From positions 2,170,833 through 2,234,832 of the forward strand of contig VXAI01000096.1 in assembly GCA_013399305.1 (NCBI GenBank): DNA of 64,000 nucleotides, in the 5' to 3' direction. The position numbers and the translations under genes were made by a program. Shown piece by piece: positions 55,001-64,000 of this stretch. This DNA is from Rostratula benghalensis (Eukaryota > Chordata > Aves > Charadriiformes > Rostratulidae). Position 1 is the stretch's first letter. Every line of letters begins with the position of its first letter. The notes beneath the pieces were generated by a model that had not been told where the DNA came from, did no database searches, and saw only the letters and a program-made list of their open reading frames with translations.

Positions 55001-58000
55001 CTGGATAGGATTTTGACACTTCCACAATAGTGACGGTTGGTGTGGTTGTGATTGTTTCTGTTTTCTAGATTCTGCCAAGCAGCTGCTACTCTGGGGTCCC
55101 GTAGACGTCATAGTCAGTAACCCCCCATATGTCTTCCATGAAGACATGGCTTCCTTGGACACAGAAATCCTCCGGTAAGGCTATGCACAATTGCACACAA
55201 AACATGCAAATGTAGTATACATGTGTGGAGTGTAGCTGTGTTTATGTGGTATCTAATAATTCAGTGCTACTGTGATAACTGCTTACAGGTCTGAAAAAGT
55301 ATCAAAGTATTTTAAATATTTTAAAAAATGGAAGAAGCGCACACTTTGAAATTAATGAAATTCCAATCCAAAACTCTTTCAGAACATTTTTCCTGTTAGA
55401 CTCTTCCCCCCCCCCATAGTTTGTGCAAGTTTATGAAAGGAAGTAGAAGTACTCTGAGCAGCTTTTTGTGGTGGAAAAAGAACTTGGTTGGAAATGCTGT
55501 GACCTGTTCTCATCCCAATACTTGTCTTAAGCAAACCCACCCACACAAACAGGAATAAGCCCTTTTGGGATGTGGAACTACGTTGTGTGTTCTGGTTCTT
55601 TCTCAGAACTGGTTGTCATGCATGTCAGGACAAAGTCCTGCACCACCCCTGGGCAAGATGTGCAGCAGAGCTGATTCTGAAAGTGAAGCTTGCTACATCC
55701 TAATTCTCTCTGCTGGGGCAGAAGGCAGTGCAACCCGGCTGTTGGCACAGTTGAAAGAAAGCAAGCGATCCCTCGCTGTACAGCCCACTCTCTCCCTGTC
55801 CCCCTGGCACAGAGAGGACAGAGCCACCTGTTGGAACTATCTGACCCCAGATGAAATTGGCTCGTGATTTTCAGGGAGAGTTCAGGGAATGTTTTCTGCT
55901 TGTGCTTAAGGGGAGTTTCTCAGCAGTGGTAGCTACCTTCTTCCCTGTATTTTACAAAAAAAAAGCAATGGGTGCTGGCACCTGCTGTAGGAGCATTTGA
56001 GTTCAGGTGTGCTGGGTGCACCTCGCTCCATGGAGTGTGGGGCAATGCATCCCCAAGGGCATAGCTCATACCACATGAAATGCTGTTAATGTCTTATTCC
56101 CGCACTCCAGCTATGAGGACCTTGATGCACTGGATGGGGGAGGTGATGGGATGAGAGTCATCAAAACAATTCTGTCTCTGGCTCCTTCGCTTCTGAAGGA
56201 TTCTGGGTAAGCACTGCTTTCTGTTTGAATTTCATGTCTTTTGTCCACTCAATTCCATAACTTCTGTTTTCTTTTCATACAAAAAGGTACAGAGGGAAAA
56301 TAGTTGCAAAAATGTCCTCTCCCTCCCCTTGTAACAATAGCAGTTGTAAAAGTGTCATGTGTATAAGCAAAATTAGCCTGTAATTTGTTAATAAAGGGCC
56401 ATAAGCCTGTCTTGACCAGTGGTGATGTGTCATAGTTGTTAGTGAAGTGAGAATCCTTAAAGGTCAAAGTGACAACAAAAAGAACATGAAAGAGAGTAGT
56501 AGAGAGACACACTGGGGGGGCAAAAAAAAAAAAAAAAAAGGAAGCTTTCTAAGCAGAAAAACTGGTTGCTGGTTGAAGGAGAAGGAATGCAGAACTCTGA
56601 GAATGAATGTAGATATCTACTTCCCTCCCACCCTTTAATTAGGGGAGATTTATTTACTGTGCCAGATTACAATGCTGACTATCCCAGGAGAAAGATCAAT
56701 CAGGGATAGTTTCTTAAATGTTAAATTTCTCCATGGTTAATACCCAAAACAGATTGTTCCTCTTCTCTGTCACGTGGGATCCGTTTTGTGCTTACAGATC
56801 AACATGCTGATACTCAAAAGTCTGTTGTGCCAGGGCATTCTTGTTGAAAATTCCAAACATTTTACCAGCATAAGAGAGGTCACTGAAAATCTGCTGTTCT
56901 GAGTAGAGAATCAGGAGTATTGAGAGGCATACTGCATGCAGAAGAATTCATTCTTCATGCTTTGGATGACCACAAGAGCAGAAGACGCTCCTCAGAACTT
57001 TTTAGCAATAGAGATTGGTCCCATGGGGTTGCTGGGATTATTTTTTTTCCTTCCCTTTTGCTGGTTTTACAAGGTGGAGTCCCCATTGAGGAGTGGAATT
57101 TTTTTAAGGTCAGGAATGAGATCCACACCCATCTTGTAGTTAGTCTGGTGAATTTATAGGGAGCATTCAGTGTTAGGATGTTTTAGGAATTCTCAGGAGA
57201 ACGTATGATTGGGACTTGGCCTCTGTTCTTTGCCTGTTAAACTTGGATCTTGCTGTGCTGTCACAGGCTGTAACCAGTTCCATCATCTCCTTGTGCCTGT
57301 AAGCTAGGGTGGTTCCATCTTGTTGTGGGAGTGGAGACTCAGAAATGGGCTGGTGTTATAAAGCCCAGCCATAGCAGAGATGGAAATAGCCCTGCAGTGT
57401 CCAGGCCTAGTCCTGGTGCCCTAAATTAGTTCCCTTACTCCTGCTTCACTCTCCTTTGTACAGTCCTCTGCGTAGGTCTGAAGCTGGTGGTGTTTTCAGA
57501 ACTGATTTATGGAGGCATTTACTGTAGGAAAATGTGTGTACTAACTTGTACTTTATGACTCTCACTACTGGGACTTAATGTCACCCTGCTTATACAAAGA
57601 GGAACTTCATGCTGCCAGTCCAGTATTCAGTGTTCATGCATCATAACACTTTGTTCTGGCTTTAAATCTTTGGGGGCCTCAGGAAGAGAGAACTGGTGGT
57701 ATCTCTGCAGGGGGTGTAAGAGGGATCCATACATCTGGATACGAGAATTCAACTGCTCACACAAAGAAATACCATGAGAATTCCCAGCAGGATCAACATT
57801 TCCTCCCCCTGAAGGAGGCAGTTGGGATCTGCATCTTTAATGGGCAGCTAATATCTGGTTTAGGATTGTGGGATTGCAATGTGTTTGCTGACCACCTCAT
57901 TTCCTTCACTGACAGTTGTCATCCAGATAAACAGACCTTAATTTTTATCAGTTTAGCAGCCAGAATATGTGCATCCCCCCGCTTCTTATTCCCAAATGTG

Positions 58001-58501
58001 TCCTTTCAGGAGTGTGTTTCTGGAAGTTGATCCCAGACATCCAAATATGGTGCAGAACTGGCTACAGGCACACCCCAACTTACTACTCGTCCTTCGTGCC
58101 ATTCACAAGGACTTCTGTGGCAAGTAAGTCTTATCTACATTCAGATTTTTTTTATAGGTCTGTGTCCTTTGTAATTAGCCCCTGCATGCTGATGTATTGA
58201 ATGAACTCAGCCAGGGAAAGTCTATAGCTGAAGCCAAATCTTTAACAAGGTATGGGGTCTCTCCAAATATCTTGACCTTCTTATATCCCGAGCTAGCCTG
58301 GCAAGTGTTTCTGAGTGATAATTCTGATGCAGGTAAGCATTTCTCAAGGGGTGACTAGCTCTGGTAAGGTTATCACCACTGGAAAATTGCTGCTATTACA
58401 GGATGGAAGTAGAGGCATGTTCTCCCTAGCAAGACTTACAGCTCTGGTCATTCCTTCCCCACAGGCCTAGATTTCTGCACATCCAAAACCAAAGCAGATG
58501 A
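31040..58501 (+). CDS. HEMK1: HEMK1, mitochondrial release factor N5-glutamine methyltransferase
   Basis: Joined exons: 31040-31300, 31783-31874, 34361-34454, 48458-48610, 50560-50624, 53690-53739, 55069-55174, 56111-56206, 58010-58123 and 58465-58501. All junctions are GT-AG and keep frame, giving 355 aa, or 365 if the in-frame ATG at 31010 is used (numbering below). The family transfers methyl from SAM to the glutamine of the GGQ motif of mitochondrial release factors. Visible parts: an N-terminal leader typical of mitochondrial targeting ([15 protein letters not shown]); the helical N-domain with [23 protein letters not shown] at 150-159; SAM motif [11 protein letters not shown], at 190-199; IAVDKEKAA (motif II region); catalytic NPPY at 266-269; [13 protein letters not shown] after 284; and [10 protein letters not shown]. 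The C-terminus reads [11 protein letters not shown]. No key residue is missing. Human HEMK1 is about 338 aa as I recall. Introns are up to 14 kb. Confidence 0.96.
32823..34210 (-). mobile_element. CR1 LINE fragment with decayed reverse transcriptase
   Basis: Antisense CR1 in the HEMK1 intron between 31874 and 34361. The 3' end is at 32823 (complement of the CR1 tail) and the body extends to about 34210. Minus-strand translation near 34150-33970 reads [18 protein letters not shown], the well-known CR1 reverse transcriptase block, followed by [15 protein letters not shown]. Frameshifts and stops interrupt the rest. It is an old, dead copy. Confidence 0.88.
37880..38230 (+). repeat. Ancient interspersed repeat (reptile/bird type)
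   Basis: The order of phrases resembles a common turtle and crocodile repeat I remember: CAGACTGTATTGGTCTGTCTAG, then a block with AATGGATCTGCCCTCCATTAATTTGTTTAATCC, then CTAGCCTCCCTGACATCGTCTGACAG, then TAATTTTGTGTTGTAAGG. Family name and orientation are uncertain, and it is much diverged. A RepeatMasker run would settle it. Confidence 0.45.
38816..38876. repeat. T/C-rich tract
   Basis: About 60 bases of T runs broken by single C, in the long HEMK1 intron, about 175 bases upstream of a CR1 fragment. Confidence 0.8.
39051..39380 (-). mobile_element. CR1 LINE 3' fragment
   Basis: Antisense CR1: the plus strand starts AGAAGCATGGAATTGTAGGG and runs through the complement of the tail. Minus-strand translation gives the usual CR1 C-terminal wording ([15 protein letters not shown], then [20 protein letters not shown]), still open for about 98 codons. 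It is therefore among the younger copies in the window, though truncated at its 5' end. Confidence 0.92.
40790..40802. repeat. Poly-C run (13 C)
   Basis: Thirteen uninterrupted C in the long HEMK1 intron. On the opposite strand it is a G run that could stall polymerases or be miscounted in sequencing. Confidence 0.85.
42246..42264. repeat. (GGT)n microsatellite
   Basis: About six GGT units next to a G run, in the long HEMK1 intron. No coding role is seen. Confidence 0.8.
43970..44055 (-). repeat. Worn MIR-like SINE remnant
   Basis: The plus strand reads CAGTTGCTCATCTGGGAAATGGGAATTGAG followed by GAGGTACTGAAGCGCTCAGCACGTTGC, recalling the antisense of MIR (CTCATCTGTAAAATGGGGA ... AAGCGCTTAGCAC). 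Identified from memory only. Confidence 0.5.
48435..48450. repeat. (GT)8 in the acceptor of the HEMK1 SAM-motif exon
   Basis: A T/GTTT-rich run from about 48400, then (GT)8, then TTATTAG and the exon at 48458. The microsatellite therefore occupies the place of the polypyrimidine tract. Confidence 0.85.
51231..51340 (-). repeat. CR1 LINE 3' end, antisense
   Basis: The plus strand reads AATCATAGAATAGTTGGGGT, then GGAAAGGACCTTTGAAGGTCATCTAGTCCAGC, the complement of the CR1 terminus. It fades after about 110 bases. It lies in the HEMK1 intron between 50624 and 53690. Confidence 0.88.
56522..56539. repeat. Poly-A run (18 A)
   Basis: Uninterrupted A run in the HEMK1 intron between 56206 and 58010, with no retroposon body identified. 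Confidence 0.85.
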
Positions 58502-59250
58502 CAACTGTACTAGAAATAACTCTTCTTGCAGGATGCTTTTTGCTGGTGAGCCCTGCTGAGCAGCTTGTTGAAAACCCTGCGTGGTAAAAGGAATCTCCAC
58601 TTCATTCCCCAGTGTGTGGAACTCTCCGTGCGGTGCCAGACCCCTCATTTCCTGACACTGACTTCATCCAGAGATGTGGAAGTTCAGCAGAACGTGTAGA
58701 AGTGTTTCACTGTCCTTGGAGAACTGTGAGAAACATTTCAGTTTGCTCTGCTAAAGTGACTCATTAATGTCAGGACCCAATGTGGAAGAGTTCACAGCTC
58801 CAGATATTTCATTAAAAATGCAACGCCTCAACAGATCACCCATTTTAGGTAGAAAGAATTTAACTTTTTTATTTTTGCCCTTGAGATGAATTTCTATAGA
58901 ATGTTACCAGATTATGTGATAGATCTAAACTGTCTTATATCAGCATGTGGATTTGCTGCTATAATGGGGCATGATTAACCTGCACGGTTAAAATCCAGAT
59001 TTTTACCCAGGATTCTGGTGCTCTGGAGTAGATTTCCAACAGCAAAGCAGCCTTCCTTTCCCAGTCCTGCTGAGTGATACGTTGTTACACCATCTGAATC
59101 TACAGCACCTGACACTTGGTGAATGCTGCCAAGAACAATCAGAACATTGTAATAAAGATAGTGCATCAGATAAGTGTCCTTTCAAGAATTGCTCTTCAAT
59201 TGTATTTTCAAACATGCTTGCAGATCTGAATAAACACCTGGCACCTGCTT
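58502..59250 (+). other. HEMK1: HEMK1 3' UTR
   Basis: Sequence from the stop codon to just past the last of three close signals: ATTAAA near 58811, AATAAA at 59151-59156 and AATAAA at 59229-59234. The length of about 750 bases is an inference from these signals. Confidence 0.6.
59229..59234 (+). terminator. Candidate HEMK1 polyadenylation signal
   Basis: Canonical AATAAA about 730 bases after the stop codon. A second AATAAA at 59151-59156 is equally plausible, so alternative 3' ends are possible. Confidence 0.5.
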
Positions 59251-59334
59251 CTGGTAGCAATAGAAATGCCTAACTTCCACATAAGGCATTTAAATGCAAG
59301 TCTTTACAAAGAAGGCCAGAATTGCTGCTTCAGT

Positions 59335-59445
59335 TTTGCAGATGGAGAAGCTGAAAAACAGGAGGTGAAATGACTTGTACAAAATTTGAGGACAGGCTAA
59401 GTTTGGAGTAGGACCCAGTCTCTTGACAGCCGTGGGAATAGCCGA
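59335..59445 (+). repeat. Worn MIR-like SINE remnant
   Basis: Reads GCAGATGGAGAAGCTGAAAAACAGGAGGTGAAATGACTTGTACAAAATTTGAGG, with the spacing of the MIR tail (ACAGATGAGGAAACTGAGGC ... AAGTGACTTGCCCAAGGTCA), then GGAGTAGGACCCAGTCTC. It lies just after the HEMK1 3' end. Confidence 0.55.
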
Positions 59446-62400
59446 GGTCTGTTTCTTTGGGAAGGATGACTCAGAGTAGGGCTGCCTGAAACAACATGGA
59501 AAGAAGTCCCTGAAATGGACAGTCAACATCATGACATTATAAATAATGGAAGGACTAAATTCAAGCTGCTGCTTATTGTTGCTGCAGCTTTTGGTGGTAG
59601 GAGTTCCCTTCCTGACCATAGCTAGCCAGGAGAAGAAGAAAGGAGAGCAAACCAGAGGATCTGGTCTACCAGCTTGAATGGAGGCAGTTGCTGGGCCCAG
59701 TGGAGGTGAGCACACAGCACTCCATGTGCTATCAGGCTCTCTGTCTGAGCTGAACTGGGAATGCAGAGCCAGAACCATTAGGCAGGAGCTGTGGCACCAG
59801 GTTGCATCTGTTGGGAAGGCTGCAGCACATTCAGGGCTTTACGTGAACACTAATACATCTAGTCCCGTTCCCCTCTGCCTCTCCCACACTCCTGACTCTT
59901 TTATTCCCTTTTTAACTTTTGACCATTGGCCCTGCTTTTCCAGATACCTGAGCTCTCTCTGATGTTCCAGTGCTTGGGTCTCCAGTTGGATCCTCTCCCC
60001 ACCCATTGGGTTTTACAGCTCTGTTCACAGACTGGCTTTCACCCCATCGTACCACTCAGCCCTGCATTTGTCCTTGCCACCACTTTACACACCCCGTTTT
60101 GCCATGTCCTGTATACTCTTTACTTGACATTCTGAGCCTTCTCTGATTCAGTACCTGCCCTGGTTAAACAGGGTAGAGGAAAGCTAGAGAATGAGAGAAC
60201 TAAAATAGTTCAGTTAAAGTGCACTTGATCCTAGGTTTGGAGATAAAGTTCCAGCACAGCTGACTTCTAGCAGGCAAAACTGCCAGAGCTTTGAGTACAA
60301 ATTGTAGTCAGAGGTGTTGGTTTGTTTGCTGTTTGTTTGTTTTTAAATAACTGTTTAGGATTTTTTTTTTCAAAGTTCTGTTTGTCTGACATTTCCTTCA
60401 ATTTAGTTTTTAAACAGAGTTTACGGATTTCATCTGGGTGTTGACAGTGTTTATGTATGAAGTAAAGCTACATGCAGAGTTTACTTCTGTAGGATAGTTT
60501 AAAAGCAGGGTAGTTTGCTGGCTTATGAGGCTGTTAAGCAGCATCATATTTCATTGTTCCAGGGGTAGGCTGACTCCTCGCAGCAGGGTAGAGTTAGATG
60601 TCCCTCAGAGAGTGCTGGGGGCTGGGCTGCAGAGAGCCACGTGCCTGTTCTTGGAAGCATCGATCAGTCACTTGTCAGAGCTCTGAGCAGGACACTTTCT
60701 CTGGGAGACAGACTTTTGGTCTAGTCCAGTAAGACAAGTGTTAAATTCCTATATTTATAGCTAATGCATTAATGAAAATGCTTGCATTTCTGTGGGCTTG
60801 TGCTGTGTAGTGGTTATATGTCTCGGAAAATCACATGGTGCTGCTGACCTTTTCATAAAGACAAGAATGGAGAAAAATTGTTCTTCCTCCCAAGAGGCTG
60901 GATTTATCTGTCAGAGTTGCATCTGAGGGAATGTGCTGGTGCAGTACACTCTGTTCTTCACTGCTTCACGGATATTGGCCCAGGCCTCGTTTTGGTACAA
61001 AAGCCCTGCTAAAGCTTTTTTGGAGATGGTGGTTTTAAGGAACCACAGGCGCTCCTAGCACTCTGGCTGAAGCACTGGACTGTGTCTGTGTTGTCTTTGT
61101 TGCCCATGAGTGGGAGGCTCAGCTGATGCCAGCAATATACAGTGCACATGAGCTCTCTGCAGACACATAGCTGCGCCCTGAAGCCACAGAAGGCTGACAA
61201 TCAGCATTTTACGTAATCCAGTATCTGACATACATTTAGTTTTCTGGGACTTACTGTGTCTCTGAAACTGTATCAAAATGGTGATCTGTTTCCTGAAGTG
61301 ATGCTTTCAGAGAGGGGCTTTGTTTTCCTCCAGGACTCTGAAGAGTGTGGTGGTGTGTGTGTGCTTATGTCTGTGTTTTGGAGAGTTATCAGTGTGAAGT
61401 ATCTCCTAGGGTCATGCTGGCCTTTCCTGAGCAGTTGGTAGAAGCCTGGTCTTTGGTAGAGCCCTGCAGATGGTGCTGTGGTCCCAGCTTATCAATGTCT
61501 GCACTGGAGAACGGTCCTGTCCCAGGTGTCCCTCCGTGGGGGGGGCATGGCAAGAGAAGGGGCAACAGAGGGCTTCAGTGTAGATGCAGCTGCAAAGTGG
61601 GGCTTCAGCTTCTCTTCCTGTGCCAATAAAACACAGCTTCAGTGTGGGGAAGCTGGAAGGGGACCTTGCAACTGTGACACAGAAGTGGGATTGTACCTCA
61701 TACTGCTAACGGTAGGCCTGAAGCCTGCATTAATCCATGGATCTGTGCTAGAAGATGGAGTGCTGTTCTTGTTCTGGTGTATTTTCAATGTAAGCACCCT
61801 GAAGTGCAAGTCCCATCTGTGTTTTCAGTCTTCCACCCAAGATGTGGGATGAAAATTACTTTCTCAGGGACCTTACACAGTCTAAGGAAAGTGCTTATTC
61901 TCACAGTGCTCTCAGCTGAGCCTGTACTCTTGTAAGGATGAGACTTCTTTCCAGGTGAGGAACTGCCAGACAGAGTGACTCTACTAGGGTGACAGAGATC
62001 TCTGGGGACCCAGGTGACTGAATGTGTGTGGATTACTGGCCAGCATTCAGTTCCTTGATGTGGGGCCGTAGATCAAATGGGTTGAAAGAGTTTGACAGTC
62101 ATTGAGCATAATTTCCCTGTGCAAGTAAGAATCAACGTGGCTTACATCATTCCTGACAAATGTTTGCCCAACCTGATCTAAAAAGCTTCCAGTGCTGATA
62201 AGAACTTTAGCATGCAATCTGTTCTGGTGGCGTGGTGTTCTTCCTGCCAGAAAGTTATCATTTGTACCTCGTCTTCCTTGCTGCCCTTAAAGCTGAGTAC
62301 TTCTCTTGTCCTGAGGTGGAGAACAGCTAACTCTCCATAGAGCAGCTCCTATGTGGTAGTCTTTTCCTGTTTCCTTGCAGTCTTCGTTTCTGAGGAAAGA

Positions 62401-63539
62401 ACAGGAATGCTCTGCTGTTTCTGTAGGTTACTTGCATATCCTTCCCTCCCTGCTTGAGAGCTGCAAAGGGAGACCGGGGTGCAGAAGGTTAGTCCGCTTC
62501 AGATACATTGCGGGTGGTACTTGGGCCTATGGTGACTGGAATAACAGAGCTGCTACAGCTCATCTTAGAGCAGAGGAGGAATTCCATTTCCTAAGCAGTG
62601 AAGACCAAGCCAAAACTTGCATTAACATTTTGTTTGTCTGGGCAGGTTTTCAAAAGCTGTATTTAAGTTTTTATAAACTATTATTTCTACTCTGGGTTTC
62701 ATCCAGAAGGACAAATACCCAGTGAGAAAATGCTTCTCTCACAGTCAAGAAGATGATGAGATACCAAGAGAGACTTTGTCCCATTTCCAGCCTATTTCTC
62801 CTTCTGTAGATATTTCGATATGCTTTAAGTGTTGGAGTTGCAGATGTTCCTCTTGTGTAGGATCATATCACATCACGGTCCTTCTCTGTTTCTTTTGCCT
62901 GGTACCTGCTTGCAAATCTTGGCGTGGTCCATCCAGTCCCCAGTAAAGGCAGAAGGCTGTTCACATGCCACCACCCTGCAGTCCTGTGGCCATGGCCAAA
63001 GCATGCTCCACATTCAGTTGTTGCAATGGGGACAGGTAGCAGAAGTCACTGTAGCCTGAAGGGTGTTCTAAAATGTGCCCTAGTTGCAGAAGGAGACCTG
63101 TACCCAGCTTTCTCCTGCCTTGCAGTCACCTCTCTGGTTGTGCCAGACAGGCTTAGGCTGACATGCGTGGATTCAGAGGCTGCATTTGAGCTGTTCCCAA
63201 GATTTGCCCTGAGGTAGGGCAAATGTAAGTGTGGCTCCAAGCGGGAGGTGGTGTCCTGTGGGATACTGACTTATGTGTTCTCCCTGCACCTGGGCACTGG
63301 TTTTGCCCATCGCTGCCATGATGGGTCTGGCAGAGCAGCCTTCTGTGGGCAGACTGAAGTGGTTGGGTGAAATGTCTGCCCGTGTTATTTGGGGTTTTTG
63401 ATCCCCTGCAAAGAGGGTACGTAAAGGTACCCTTAACCCCTGGGTAGAAGGAATGGAGTGGGCCAAGGAACGTGGTAGTAATAAGAGGTATGATCATGCT
63501 GTGCTGTCTGCTGAACTGAATGCCATGATGGTTTTCCTC
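59446..63539. other. Intergenic stretch, no gene recognised
   Basis: Follows HEMK1. In mammals CISH comes next, but none of the frames here resemble its SH2 or SOCS-box sequence, so it must lie further on if synteny holds. The largest frames (for example 61478-61852 and 62375-62725 on +, 59290-59778 on -) carry no motif I know. Confidence 0.5.
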
Positions 63540-63574
63540 CTGGGCTGCATCCTGGGATCAGGACTTTGGGCAAT

Positions 63575-64000
63575 GTGGTATGTGATGATAAGGGGCCTTG
63601 AGCATCTCTCTTGTGAGGAAAGGTTCAGGGACTTGGGTCTTTTTAGGCTGGAGAAGAGAATGATAAGGAGGAATTTGATCAATACGTATAAGTACTTAAG
63701 GGTAGGTGTCAAGAGGAAGAGGCCAATCTCTTTCAGTGGTGCCCAGTGACAAGACAAGAGGAAATGGGCACAAACTTGAAAATAAGAGGTTCCATCTAAA
63801 CATGAGGAGGAACTTCTTCACTTTGAGGATGGCAGAGCCCTGGAAAAGGCTGCCCGGAGAGGTGGTGGAGTCTCTGTCTCTGGAAACATTCATACCCCAT
63901 CTGGATGAGTTCCTGTGTGACCTGCTCTGGGTGGACCTGCCTTGGCAGGGGGTTGGACTAGATGATCTCTGGAGGTCCCTTCCAACCCCATAACATTTTG
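63575..64000 (+). mobile_element. CR1 LINE 3' fragment running to the window edge
   Basis: Sense CR1: TTGAGCATCTCTCTTGTGAGG (near 63598) opens the conserved C-terminal block, and translation gives [16 protein letters not shown] and PWKRLPGEVVESLSLETF. It ends GGTTGGACTAGATGATCTCTGGAGGTCCCTTCCAACCCC. The terminal microsatellite lies just outside or at the window end. Confidence 0.9.

Noticed and set aside
59290..59778. 162-codon minus-strand frame after HEMK1
   Set aside because: It overlaps a MIR-like repeat on the other strand and has no motif.
63706..63993. 95-codon plus-strand frame at the window end
   Set aside because: CR1 LINE C-terminal fragment.
59250..64000. CISH, the next gene after HEMK1 in mammals
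   Set aside because: No SH2 or SOCS-box-like sequence was found on either strand here.

Overview
This window is vertebrate nuclear DNA, most likely from a bird. The genes are split by GT-AG introns. The repeats are mainly degraded CR1 LINE copies with the avian-type 3' end (TTCCAACCC...TCTATGATT), plus a few worn MIR-like SINE pieces. There are no prokaryotic operons, phage or CRISPR. Most apparent open frames are chance. The real coding sequence is in short exons, which I assembled by hand from splice sites, phase and family motifs.

Left part (about 5.8-13.6 kb, + strand): a compact gene with three AT-hooks of the HMGA family. It has HMGA2-like exon boundaries and phases, but a C-terminal tail that is not acidic. 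Its 3' end is uncertain. Middle (about 16.4-28 kb, - strand): the orthologue of human C3orf18, a small single-pass membrane protein of unknown function. I recovered all four coding exons (159 aa). A CpG island at about 27.5-28.9 kb, interrupted by a 329-base assembly gap, lies between C3orf18 and HEMK1 and is probably their shared bidirectional promoter. Right part (about 28.4-59.25 kb, + strand): HEMK1, the mitochondrial release-factor glutamine methyltransferase. Ten coding exons (355 or 365 aa) were recovered, with the SAM motif, the NPPY motif and the stop codon. The last 4.7 kb is intergenic and ends in a + strand CR1.

C3orf18 and HEMK1 are also head-to-head in mammals (human 3p21). An HMGA gene next to them is not something I know from mammals. 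It may be a third HMGA paralogue kept in sauropsids, and it is the most interesting feature here. Secondary points are upstream ORFs in both C3orf18 and HEMK1 leaders, a (GT)n/T-rich acceptor before the HEMK1 exon that carries the SAM-binding motif, and a perfect hairpin in a C3orf18 intron.
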